From Hermodice carunculata (lineage: Eukaryota > Annelida > Polychaeta > Eunicida > Amphinomidae), in the NCBI GenBank assembly GCA_964020975.1, contig OZ026626.1, positions 10,111,060 to 10,175,059 on the forward strand: a stretch of DNA of 64,000 nt. Direction: 5' to 3'. The position numbers and the translations under genes are program-made. Position 1 is the stretch's first letter, and each line of letters starts with the position of its first letter. The notes beneath the pieces were generated by a model. It worked only from the letters and a program-made list of their open reading frames with translations, was not told where the DNA came from and made no database searches. This document shows positions 10,555-21,085 of the stretch, in pieces.

Positions 10555-11380
10555 TCTTCAGCTTTTTTCCGTGAGTGGCTCCTGCCAATTACCTTTAATT
10601 AAGTCGTATTTGCGTGCAAAATATGCATTTCCTTTATTATCAATACAATCATCCACTTTAGGGATTGTGTAGGAGTCTCATTTAGTCACAGAATTTATTT
10701 TTCTATAATCAATGAAAATTTGCATTGAACCATCTGGTTTTTGAACCAATGCAATAGAACCACTCCAGCTACGCTGGCTTGGTTCTATAATATCATTTAC
10801 CAGCAGGTAGATTGTTTCTTCTCGAACTGTAGCCAATCCCAAAGGATTCATCTGATAAGGTTGTTGCTTTATCATCAATGGTAGTAGGGGCTTTCATGTT
10901 TTTTAATGGGATGGCATCAGGATAGTGGCAGAATCCGTGATAGTAGGAGAAACTTATTTCCCACTTTTGTTTTTGGAAGTGGTCCCACACAATCTATAAT
11001 AACCCTGCGAAACGTTTTTTCAAAAACAGAGATACTAATCAAAGGAGCAGGTTTTATTTTCTAATTGGGTTTTCCGACCACTTGACATGTGTGACATGAC
11101 TTACAAAATTCTGCCACATCCCGATGTAATCTGGGCCAAAAGAAGTGTTGTAATACTCTATCTTGAGTCTTCATTTCGTAATCAACACTCCTCATTTAAT
11201 ATAATAAGAGACCGGGTCTTTTTGTGCCTCTTCTTCAGTTAAAACTGTACTTGCCAATTTTCTTAACTGAGGGTCAGCTCTTTGCTCCCTAATCAGCCTC
11301 AAATGAGGCATTTGATTCAGATTATCTTTTTGGTTAACATGGCCAGGGAAGTTACTGCCATGGCTTACTTCTGGACTCAA
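10555..11380 (-). pseudogene. Gypsy A pol remnant (integrase then RT)
   Basis: Recognisable pieces: CKSCHTCQVVGKPN (integrase zinc-binding region), VIIDCVGPLPKTK (start of the integrase core), and FIDYRKINSV with PKVDDCIDN (reverse transcriptase fingers). Much of the integrase core is not found between them. Fossil, broken. Confidence 0.7.
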
Positions 11381-11578
11381 GTTACCTTCATGGCTTACTT
11401 TGTCCTCCAGGTTACCAGCAAAGAATGTCTCTGCCAGCCCTAGATATTCATCATCCTTGTCACTGGCTTCTTGTTTAGAAGCTTAGCGAGCCATTGACCT
11501 TGTCACAACAGAGGCAGGAAAATACCCCCAAATTCCTGCTCAGATGCTCTATTTCCTCTCTTGTGACTGGCTCATCAG

Positions 11579-11809
11579 TCAAATATGGGACAGGTTTACC
11601 TTGCATGTTATCTCCTTCCCTAGAGGGAAGGTCACACCTTTTATTGGGAGACAATGTACAATACCTACAATCACTGGTCCAATTTTTAAATCAGACTTCA
11701 GATAAACTTTTTGAAGTGGGACTGTTATGTACTTTCCCTCAACACCCTGAAGTAATACACTGGCTTTTTGATAAGTTTCATCCGACAAAGGAAGTACATC
11801 TTCCAACAT
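11579..11809 (-). pseudogene. Gypsy A protease-region remnant
   Basis: The open stretch contains ASVLLQGVEGKYITVPLQKV and GPVIVGIVHCLPIKGVTF, matching the protease-adjacent region of Gmr1-like gypsy polyproteins as I remember them from fish and invertebrates. Fossil. Confidence 0.55.
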
Positions 11810-12059
11810 TTAAGAATGGGCAGTGCCAGTGTCCCTTAGGATCACAACATCCTTCTGGTCAACATCATTTTTTTCTGTCGTAACAGCACTTCTGATTTCA
11901 AACTCTCATAGTCATCCAATTTGGACTCAGCATTTGGGTTTTCAAATTTTTCATGGAGATTTTCGGAATGTCAATCAGACATATTTAGAGGTGGGCGCTC
12001 CTTAATGCTGGCTAACCAACTGTAGTTAGTTCTCTTCTGGAGTAGAAATACTCAGATTC

Positions 12060-12923
12060 GACATGACCCCTTTTAAGGCAATAACTGCATGTGGTTACAC
12101 TAAAAAACTTCTGCCCTGTTTTGTAATGAGCAGGTTTATCAGAGTGAGGAGAATTATTGGGATTTTGATCTTCTGATTTTTGACAGGGGGGGGGGGGATG
12201 AGCTCCCCATTCACAGTTCTAGTTTCTTTCTAAATTTAGATCTGAACTGACCCTTTTGGGGTTTTCCAAAGAAGCTTTTATGTGTCAACTCATAGTCATC
12301 GGCTAAAACTATAGCTTCATGTAATTTATCAGCCTTATGTTGATCATCTTAATTTTTTTTTTGCAATGCAACCTTTAAAATCTTCTACCAAAATAAGTTG
12401 CCTTAATTTGTCAAAATCATTTCCTATTTTCCTGGAGGCACACTGTCTATCGAACATATTCTTTTTCTTTCTGGCAAAGTCCACATAGGTTTCATTTGGT
12501 TCTTTTTGGCTGCCCTGACTTTATGTTTATAAGCCTCAAGTATGTAGTACTCGTATGTTTTCAGAACAGCATCTTCGAACACACCACACTCAGAACTTTT
12601 TTCTAAAGAGATGGACAAATAAACTTCTTGTGCGTTTCCAATAAACACACTTTGCAAAAGCAAAGGCCATTTCTGTTTAAGCCATTCAAAAGTTTCATCC
12701 TCAATTCGTGAAAGACAGAAAGAATTTAGATGCTTCTTTTTCTTCGAATTTTGTTACTAAACGTGCATTCTTTCCCACATCAAAAGGTCCTGATTGCTTT
12801 GAATTATGTGATCTAGTTGCCTAAGTTCAAGCTCTTTTAGCTTTAACTCATTTTCTCCAGCCTCTCTTGCTTCCTGTGATACTTTAAGCTCTCATGCAGC
12901 CTGTGCTTCTTTTTCACTCTGAC
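12060..12923 (-). pseudogene. Gypsy A gag remnant
   Basis: Contains a helical capsid-like block (LLQSVFIGNAQEVYLSIS, about 12600-12663), a zinc-knuckle-like block near 12065-12105, and toward the right edge a Lys/Glu-rich coiled-coil-like part. The related copy at 58.4-59.7 kb shares the LLQSVF-side DNA and the coiled-coil DNA. Fossil, broken, and split on its N-terminal side by Gypsy B. Confidence 0.6.
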
Positions 12924-12927
12924 GTAT
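12924..12927. other. target-site duplication of Gypsy B, left copy
   Basis: GTAT sits immediately before the 5' LTR and again immediately after the 3' LTR (34132-34135). A perfect 4-bp duplication is normal for Ty3/gypsy integrase. Confidence 0.8.
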
Positions 12928-13299
12928 TGTTGTGCAGTGCCATCTGGTGGGCAATGCCAGGGCCCATGACCGTGTCCAAGGACATGGGTGTGAAGCCGGC
13001 CTGGAATAAAACCCCCAGGCTACGCCCAGGACGGGGAGTTCGGTACAGGGAGCCACAAGGGACAGGTCGCCAAGCCAGCAAGTCTAGAGGAGTCTGCCAA
13101 AGTGGTCGAGCTCCATTGCAGAGGCAGTGCCTGGAATACGTGCTTCTGGACGAACAAGCTCAGTGTTTGCTAACACAGACACTGTCATGTAAAGGTTGGT
13201 CGCAACTTTTATTACCGTGCCCACAATTATATGCACATGCATACACCGGGTTCTTGTGCAGAGGGACTTCTGTGTGGCAGAATAGAAGTAAAGTATTCA
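12928..13299 (+). repeat. Gypsy B 5' LTR
   Basis: 372 bp, starting TGTTGTGCAG and ending TTCA. The copy at 33760-34131 has exactly the same length. An AATAAA word lies inside, at about 13005-13010. Apparent open frames across it are not genes. Confidence 0.9.
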
Positions 13300-13300
13300 T

Positions 13301-13318
13301 TGGTCTCAGAAGTGATGT
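13301..13318 (+). other. Gypsy B primer-binding site
   Basis: TGGTCTCAGAAGTGATGT begins two bases after the 5' LTR. The form TGG...CAGAAGTG is common for primer-binding sites of gypsy elements. The priming tRNA was not identified. Confidence 0.5.
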
Positions 13319-14230
13319 TTAAAGCACCCACTCTTGGATAAATTATCAAATTTCTCGCTGCACAATTGTAATTTGTAGAAAAGTCGCTTGGTCAAAGTGT
13401 TTATTCGCCTGTTAATTCACTGAGGTATGTGATACTTCGGTACGTAAACACAGGCACAGCATGCGTGTGTGTAATTGATGAAGTAAATCAAACAGAAGCG
13501 TAAACAGTTGTTTTGGAATAAAATTTCGGCAAAATTAATTTCTAGGCAGGCGTAAATTAACCTTTCTGTCATATCGATTAGAAGTGTGGTCAAACGAGTT
13601 TTAAATGCACAATTACTGGCGCTGTAATGCATCACTTGAAGAGCGCATGATCAAAGTCATGTGAGTACAGAAGACCACAGCCAGGTTAAATGGGAAAGAC
13701 ACAAACAACCAGTTTCAACTTTGCAGTGCACATTTGTTGTATGGTGAAGTGTTCCAAGAGCAGGAGAATACCTTTTACAGAATATTAGTGAATTAATTTT
13801 CACCCTTTGGATTTTTTTTTCTCTCTTGCCAGTTGTGAACTTATAATGAAAATGCAGTAACAACATGTACTTGCTGACTGGAGTGTTGGCTTCAGTTAAC
13901 TTGAGTGCTTGTTCATTCACTGCTGTGTAACAAGTTAAACAAATCCTTTTGGCTCACAATTTATTTGTCACTTCATTTATATAATTTTTTACAGTTCAAC
14001 AATTGGAGTGTATAACTTCAATAGTTTTGAACACAAAATTCCAAATTTTTTGTAGTTCATTATGTACCAAGGCATACAATTTTGTTGAATGTTACTGGAG
14101 TGATTTACTCAGTGTTCACCCATCATATTGTGTATTGTACTTTGTACATTTGCCTTCACTTTTTCTTCGGGTTTCTATTGTGTTTGTATAATCCTGTATC
14201 CAAAATTCTGTGACGTAAATTAAGAGCACC

Positions 14231-15924
14231 ATGGCCAAAGTTTACATCAATTTAGCCACCCCCGAGGAGCTGATGGCTATTCAAGATATAGCACAGGATA
14301 GGGCTACGGCAATTGTGGAGAAAAGAAAGGAGTGAAATGGCAAACTCACTCCTGTTGCTTTGCAGGAATTAGCGTCAGGAGCCCCATCCATTCCCTATGG
14401 GATATGGGAAACCTTGATGTTTGAAGATAGGTTATCTTTTGCCTTGTCTAAACCTGATATCAAACCACAAATTGCACAGCCAGAAGATTTGGACAACAAG
14501 GTGAAAGCACAGGTAGAAAAACAAATGCCTCAATTGGAGACCACATTGGACTCACAATTTAAAAGTTACCCAGTCAAATGGGGCAAATGATTAGACATTC
14601 AAAATCAGAGCCAGCACCCCAAAGCACATTACACCAAGCTGTGCAAGATTTAAATGCCCAACATAGCCATTATTTGGGTGAACTTGAACAAATGAGACAA
14701 AAAGCAGACACTGTCTATAAAGAGATGAGAGACAAGTTACTTAACGTATGTGACAATCAGTCACATGATAGAGGTTCCAGTGTAGCCACATTTAGTCTCC
14801 AAGCTCATGTACCTAGTATAGAAAGGGACTTAATTGCACCTCCCAGCCCAAGGGTTACAACTCTGTTACATTTAGTCGATAAACTGGTTCCACATGAGGT
14901 GTACAATGGGACAAGTCGCAAACTTAAGCCACGTTCACCACCACCAAAACAGTATGAGGAAACGGATAATTCCCAATCAGACTTTTCTAGTGGGGAGGAA
15001 GAAGAGGATTCCACACTCATGGACACAGATCGTGTAAAACGTGTGAGGGTCCTAAATGCTACATCTGGAAAATTGAACCCCAACAGGGAAGCAGGCCTCA
15101 GAGAAGTCAAAGTAGAGTTCCGGCAAAAACAAGTGATCAAAAGTGATCAACAGAACACAAGGAAAGTAAATGTACACCAAAATGATCAAGTCAAATGTAG
15201 GACCACGAGAGGGCGGGCAAGTGCAAGCGATCAAGTCAATCATGGCGTTGCTCAATCCCAAGAAATAACAAATTAAGTTTCTTCCATGATGCCCAAATTT
15301 GGTGTTTTCACTGGTAAGGTAGACTGGCGTCCATTCATTCTGCAATTTGAGAAAAGGGCAGATAGATTTGGAAGATCAAGGGCAGACAAATTAGAGGCCT
15401 AAGTGTCTCTTTTAAGCGACAGTGCCTTAGTATATTATAGCATCCAATCTCCTGAGGTGCAGGAATGCTATACCTTGTTAAAAGACAAAATGAATAGCAG
15501 GTTTGGTAGAAAGGACCCCACCGCATCATTCTTCCAACAACTGCAGGTTCTTAAACAGGAATCAACTGAATCCCTAGATGAATTTGCTGACAGAGCTTTT
15601 AGATTAGCCATGGATGGTTTACCTGAAGCTGGGGAAGAAACAATTAAAAAATTTGCAATGGATGCCGTTTTGTCGGGTGTCACCCATAGAGAAGCTGGTT
15701 TACACGTGAAAAACAAAGAGCCCAACACAATGGAAGAGGCAATTATAATGATGAAAGTACATTCTAACAACTTGGAAACCTTTAACCCGAATAAAGGTAA
15801 AATAAGCCAAGTGTCATTTGATGATACCCCCATAGAAGCTGTGGTTAGCGCAACACTGCTGCATAGTCTAAGCCCACAACGCAAATCACTGGACCACGAA
15901 GAATCTGATGCAGGAATCGGCTAG
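14231..15924 (+). pseudogene. Gypsy B gag remnant with HhH-like N-terminus
   Basis: The N-terminal part (about 14231-14325) reads YINLATPEELMAIQDIAQ and then DRATAIVEKR, which resembles a helix-hairpin-helix DNA-binding motif of the ComEA type (INxxxxxEL...I...A..I...R). Downstream is a charged, coiled-coil-like stretch (14578-15276) and a capsid-like block (15403-15924) with FGRKDPTASFFQQL and ESLDEFADRAFRLAM, typical of invertebrate gypsy Gag. Fossil, broken. Confidence 0.65.
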
Positions 15925-15941
15925 GTCCACAAAAAAAAATA

Positions 15942-16606
15942 TTGGGGGTGGTCGCTTACCTACTTTCAGACAGGAAAAACTTGGAGAAAAGGGATGAATC
16001 TTCAGCAAGGTCAGATCAGGGAAAAAATAAACCTTTGCCTACTACACCTCCCAAGAATAAAAATCTTTGTTTTAACTGCAATGGCTATGGACTTTTTGCC
16101 AAAAAGTGTTGTTCAAACTCGCCAAGGTCAAGGCAGTTGTACTCTCCAAACAAAGAGTCAAACTAATACGGGCTGACCTGTCTGACCAACAGTCAACCCA
16201 TAGCAAAGTTCAAGGTCAGATAAATTAGGCCACTACTAGTTTTAAGGGAGAGATCGAGGAAGCTCCAGCAAACACATGGTTCCCAAGAACTTTGATTCCA
16301 GTTAGAGATGTCTTGGTCAGAAAATGTAGTCTAGATGCAAGTCTTGTCATCCCAGTGAAAGTCAATGAAAAAGAGACAGTAGCAGTTATAGACTCTGCTG
16401 CACAGGTAACAGTCCTAAGTGAAGGCCTGTGTGAGCACCTTAAACATCAGCTTTCCCTGTGCAGGCCAGTAAAACTTAGGGGGGCTGCAAAGGAAGGGTT
16501 TATGCTAGCTAGGTTTTTGAAAGGCGTTCCAATCAGTATTGGTGATCAGTCATACACATGGAATGTTTATGTGGCACCAATAACTGATCATCTCATTCTG
16601 GGGTAA
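15942..16606 (+). pseudogene. Gypsy B nucleocapsid knuckle and protease remnant
   Basis: A knuckle-like CFNC...KKC block lies at about 16060-16110. The protease region contains VAVIDSAAQVTVLSEGLCE and ends in DHLILG, as retropepsins of this family do. Fossil, broken. The right flank runs on to about 17033 with further pol-linker sequence before the BEL insertion. Confidence 0.65.
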
Positions 16607-17033
16607 GATTTTTTAATAGGACATCAATGTAGTGTTAACTTTAAAGCAAGACAACTCAGAATTGGGTCAAGGGACATCCCTGCAGTACTGTAAAAGGGAG
16701 GTACTGATCCTCAGATTTCGTGAATCCCTGTACAAAAGAGAACAGTTGTATCCCCAAACAGTATGGTTCAGTTTATGGGTAAAATGGAAGTTTCCTTAGT
16801 GGGAGATTGTGTAATTTCACCCATAGGGTAATACCAAGGAACCATTATGCAAGGTTTAATATTGGAAGGGCAAGCTGAAGTGCCACCTTCAGTGGTAAAT
16901 CTCAGTGACAAGTTTGTCACTTTGAAGCCTGGGAAAGTTGTGGGGAATGCAGTAACTCCATCCCTTGTATATTCAGAATCTGAGGATTACCATGACCCTC
17001 ACCCGGAGTGTCAAAGCTCAGAGTTGACAGGTA

Positions 17034-17038
17034 GTGTA
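17034..17038. other. target-site duplication of the BEL element, left copy
   Basis: GTGTA here pairs with GTGCA at 29128-29132, one mismatch over five bases. Five bases is the usual length for BEL/Pao. Confidence 0.55.
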
Positions 17039-17955
17039 TGTCGCGCACAGCGAACTGTGCGCGAATTTATTAATCATTCCTCATTTTTCAACATTATAAG
17101 GGGGCTTTTCGGCAGGCAGTGACGGTCTATACTTTTACGCATTTTGCGGGTTAACAATGTTATCTTGCCTGCTGCGACCCGATGTAACGAGGTTTTTTTT
17201 ATGGCTTCAGCCAATCATAAGTCCTGTTTTGAATACCCTGGATGAAGGGTGATATATAATGACCTTCCCGGCCTTTTCGCACCCCACTTGGCGCTAGCGA
17301 GCTCACATGGACTAATCAGTTTGCAGTGCAGTCATGTATCCTGTTCCTGCGTGCCCCGGACCGAGCTTGCTGGTATCGTCTTGTATTATGCTATGGATTG
17401 ACTTTGGTGGCTCATGAGACCCCTAAGTTCTGTATGTAAGAATATATATGTTTTTCTAGATAAATTGGGTATTCTGGGGAAGCAGGCATCATCGCTCCGC
17501 GAGCATATTTATTTATCGTGTGGGTTTAGTTTCTACATTATATCCCGCCTAAACACGTAGATTTATGTGCAGAATATTTGTTATAAATTTACAGTTAATT
17601 CATACAAAATTATCATCACAAACTGGCTTCTTCGTATTATTGCCTCTAATGGTTTTTGATACGTTGAAATAGTCAGATTGTAATTATATTCTGTGTATTA
17701 AATGTTTTAAATAGTAAATATGTCATGTAACTTTATATTGGTCAATTACACGTTGTTTGTGTTTAAACGTGTATTCGTAATTTTGTGCACCCTTGATAGT
17801 ATTTGTGAAATAAATGTGTATTTGAAACGCCAAACATTATTCTAAGAATTTGCTATGTACTTTGCAGTGCATCTCTCACCATCTGGAGCAAATGGCGGAA
17901 TAAAGGTCAACTGACAACGTAATTCCAAAGTGTTTTTTTTTTTCTGTACGCCCCA
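17039..17955 (+). repeat. BEL 5' LTR
   Basis: Matches 28218-29127 from GAATTTATTAATCATTCC to the T-run and CTGTA near the end. The first ~25 bases differ between copies, and the left edge carries a short inverted word (GCGCACAG...CTGTGCGC) absent from the right copy. Confidence 0.85.
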
Positions 17956-19009
17956 ATTATGCAAGAACTGCCAACGTTCGGTAGATTGACGCTTGCCTGG
18001 TGGGGGGGGGGGGGGGCGCAGGACCAACATTTTCATTGAGGAAAAGACTTAACATGGAATAATACTGGGCGTCGCCGTGCTGTCTGTGGTGTCTCGTCCC
18101 GTCATGTTCTGTCCCGTTTTGTCCGGAACTATGATATAAAATACAACCCACTGACTATTGGAGATTTCTGCTCCTGATTCCTTATCTGGCATTCGTATTG
18201 CTTTGTATGCTGATGTTAACATCGGGTGGACTCGTATAATGAGACAATCTGTTGATCACGCCACGTGTTGGTGTCACGCCCGTGCCGGGACTCACCTGAC
18301 GAGGTGCTGCTAGCCAGGTACATTTGACCGGGGATTGCTTGCTGTATCTCCCGCCAATACACATTATCGACGGCGCCGTGTATTATATCTATATTGCCCA
18401 TGGTGTGTGCCGTCAGCCAGGTACTTTTGGCCGGGGACTACATGTCACGTCTCCCGCTTGTGTGAGTTTCTTAGCGGTATTAGTTTATTTACACCATACT
18501 TACCTCGAGGTGTGCCCGTGAGTTGGGCAAGCGGTTTGCCAAGCAATGTGTTGACGGCTGCATTGGTGGTCGGGCAGTGTTTTATATTTGCATAGAGTCT
18601 CACCTGAGTCGTATATTGCGGGGAGCATCGCGTTATATGTTAGCGCGTTACCTGTGCCATGTGACAAGCTGTTGACGGAAGATACATTGCTGTGCAGCTT
18701 GTATGTCTTTGCCTACGTTTATTATAGCAAATTATTCATATATTGCATATTACATAGTGCCATGACGGAGTGATATAAAATTACAGCGCTTCCAGCGTGT
18801 GTGTGTGCACTGAACATTCTGCTGAAGACCCCAGAGAGTGACATCATATTGCAGTGAAAAGACTTTCTTTGGGATGGAATATTTCAAGTGGTATCTCATG
18901 AAGGTAGGTGGTATCTTCTGTTATTTTCTACTGTTTCTTTTGGCGTTATCCATAGCGCAGTCATTTTTAGTGGTGTATTATTCAAATTCTGCAAATATGT
19001 GTTTACTTA
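17956..19009 (+). other. BEL leader, no gene
   Basis: Untranslated leader with a G-homopolymer at about 18002-18016. Overlapping short frames on both strands show no domain. Confidence 0.55.
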
Positions 19010-19842
19010 AGGCAAAAGACGCCCGATGTACAGCCAAGTCTAAATTGACTAAGGCATGTAACCGTCTGTCTTGAGATCTCATTAGTGAAGTAGATACTGC
19101 TAGTTTAACTGAGCAGGTGAATTCTTTGAATAGTGTATTTGACGAGTTTGCAGCCAAACATGATAAGGTGACTGCTTTGGATGAGGCCGGAGAGAGAGAA
19201 ATAGAGAACCAGAAGTACTACCTGGCTTCAGAGAGTAATTTTTTAGATGTGCTATCACGTGTGTAGATGTATATCAAAGAAAATGTGACCAAAAAAACTG
19301 ACCCTAAAGTAGAGCAAATGCAAGCTGATATGGTAAAATTGTTGAGTTTGCCAAAATTGGAGCTCGAAACCTTTGATGGTGATCCATTAAAATTCCATTC
19401 ATTTATGAGATCTTTCGAGGTAAGTGTGGAAAAGCTCTCAGTTGACGATGATGCGCGCCTCGCTCGCTTATTACAATATACATCTGGCAACGCGTTTTTG
19501 GCCATTCAAGGTACTCAAATTGTAGGTGGCGCTGATGGCTACAAGCGTGCCCGTGATATTTTGCAGGAATTGTACGGTTCTAAGCATTATATTGTGGAAT
19601 CGTTAGTGAAAAATCTTAGAAAACCCACGCCTGTCAAAACTGCAACAGAAATGAGGCAGTTTAGTCATGAGTTGCGCAATGCTAAAGAAATATTACAAAA
19701 TTTGGACGCAGTCGGCAAGGTTAATGCCCAGGTGATCATTTTAGACATTGTGGCACGTTTTCCAAATTTTGTACAGAATAGGTGGCGCAAGCAGGAGTTG
19801 AAACATAAACAGAAAGTCAGGAGAGTACTTAAAGTTTACTGA
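19010..19842 (+). pseudogene. BEL gag remnant
   Basis: Begins with a basic segment (KAKDARCTAKSKLTKACNRL), as BEL Gag does, then the conserved core LPKLELETFDGDPLKFHSFM and YGSKHYIVESLVKNL of the domain known as DUF1759. Fossil, broken. Confidence 0.75.
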
Positions 19843-19880
19843 TTTGGTGGACTTTTTGAAACTGGGCGCTGAGGAGTTAT

Positions 19881-21080
19881 ATGATCCAATTTGTGGAACT
19901 GGGGCAGTTTCCGAGCGCACTAAACAGCATAAAAATTGCTGCTGCTGCTGCTGCTGCTGCTGCTACACAGATCCCTGGGGGGTCTAGTAAGCTTAAACAA
20001 AAGGGTAATAGAGGTCATGATGGTAACAGTGTAAACAGAACGCCACCTGTGGAGGCCAGGGCACAGAGGCGGAAGAGGTTTGTATGCCCTCTGTGTGATT
20101 CCCCTCACAATTTATCACGTTGTCCTGACTTCAAATGTTTATCTGTGGTTGACCGTGTTGCGCTTGTCGCAAATAAGAATTTATGTTCAGATTGCCTGCC
20201 TGATACACACACTGTTGATCAGTGTCAAAGCAGCAGCCGCTGCTACGTGTGTCAAGAGAAACATAGTGCCTTCCTGCACGTTGACAAATCACATCTTACA
20301 CATGCAATAAGTGCTGGAGAAACATATATACCTATTGTTAAGGCGCATGTTGCAGGCAAGTCTTGGGTAAATGTGGCTTTGGACACATTTTCTAGCAATT
20401 CTTTTTGCACCAAAGAGCTTGCCGACAGATTAGGTTTAACAGGTCCTACAACACCCTTCACTCTAAAAACTATGGCCGGGACCGCTGCTTCAAAATCGTC
20501 ACATGTGGCGTTTACTTTATCAGCAGGCGGCGAGAAAATGCATATGTCTGGCATCAATGTGGTGAATGAGATAGGTATTGTCTCTGCATCGCTTGACCAA
20601 TCCATTTATCCCCCATTTGGAGGGTCTGGATTTGAGTGCAAATATAGATTGTCGGGAGGTTGACATTCTAATTGGTCAAGATTTCGCTGATGCACTATTC
20701 CCACTAGAGGCGGGCAGGGGCAAGCCAGGTGAGCCGTATGCCATTAGATATAAATTTGGCTGGGCACTTAACGGTAGAGCTATGAAATCTAAGGTCAGTC
20801 ATGTGATTTTATGCAACTACATATCAACAGTATCAAAGTTGTATGAGGCTGAATGTATGCCTGAGGCTGAATATATGCCTGAGGCTGAATATATGCCATT
20901 GGATAAAAGTCCAGATTCTTGTGTACACCGCCTATGGGAGCTAGAAAATGAAGGCATGAATAGCAAAACAATGTCTATTGCTGACAAGAAGGTTATTGAC
21001 CTTTGTGATTCTACATGTACCAAAGTAGACGGCCATTATCAGTTGCCGATTCCCTGGAAAGATTCTGACGAGAACCTTCC
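19881..21080 (+). pseudogene. BEL zinc-knuckle and protease remnant
   Basis: An alanine run coded by a GCT repeat (about 19938-19965) precedes Cys/His knuckles (CPLCDSPHNLSRCPDFK and CYVCQEKHSAFLH) and an aspartic-protease-like part (VNVALDTFSSNSFCTKEL) of the DUF1758 kind. The sequence continues to YQLPIPWKDSDENLPN, where the LINE has inserted. Fossil, broken. Confidence 0.75.
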
Positions 21081-21085
21081 TAATA
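21081..21085. other. target-site duplication of the nested LINE, left copy
   Basis: TAATA here and at 24622-24626. With one copy removed, BEL similarity resumes directly on the far side, which supports these edges. Confidence 0.65.

Larger units (their letters stand above)
10555..12923 (-). mobile_element. Gypsy A: Ty3/gypsy element (Gmr1-like), 3' portion
   Basis: Fossil LTR retrotransposon on the minus strand, broken in many places. Reading right to left: gag-like sequence with a long charged helical part, a zinc-knuckle-like block near 12065-12105, protease region (11579-11809), a linker plus integrase zinc-binding region (about 11060-11380), start of the integrase core (about 10900-11045), then reverse-transcriptase fingers (about 10560-10880). 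Integrase before reverse transcriptase is the order of the Gmr1 group, not of ordinary gypsy elements. The 3' end is missing. The 5' portion continues at 34136, beyond the inserted element Gypsy B. It is the oldest layer of this stack. Confidence 0.75.

Noticed and set aside
12894-13322. 142-codon frame, and its counterpart near 33747-34061
   Set aside because: Both lie across the LTRs of Gypsy B, and the similarity is due to the LTR repeat.
17842-18595. Several overlapping 60-86 codon frames
   Set aside because: They fall in the LTR end and leader of the BEL element, have no domain and include a homopolymer.
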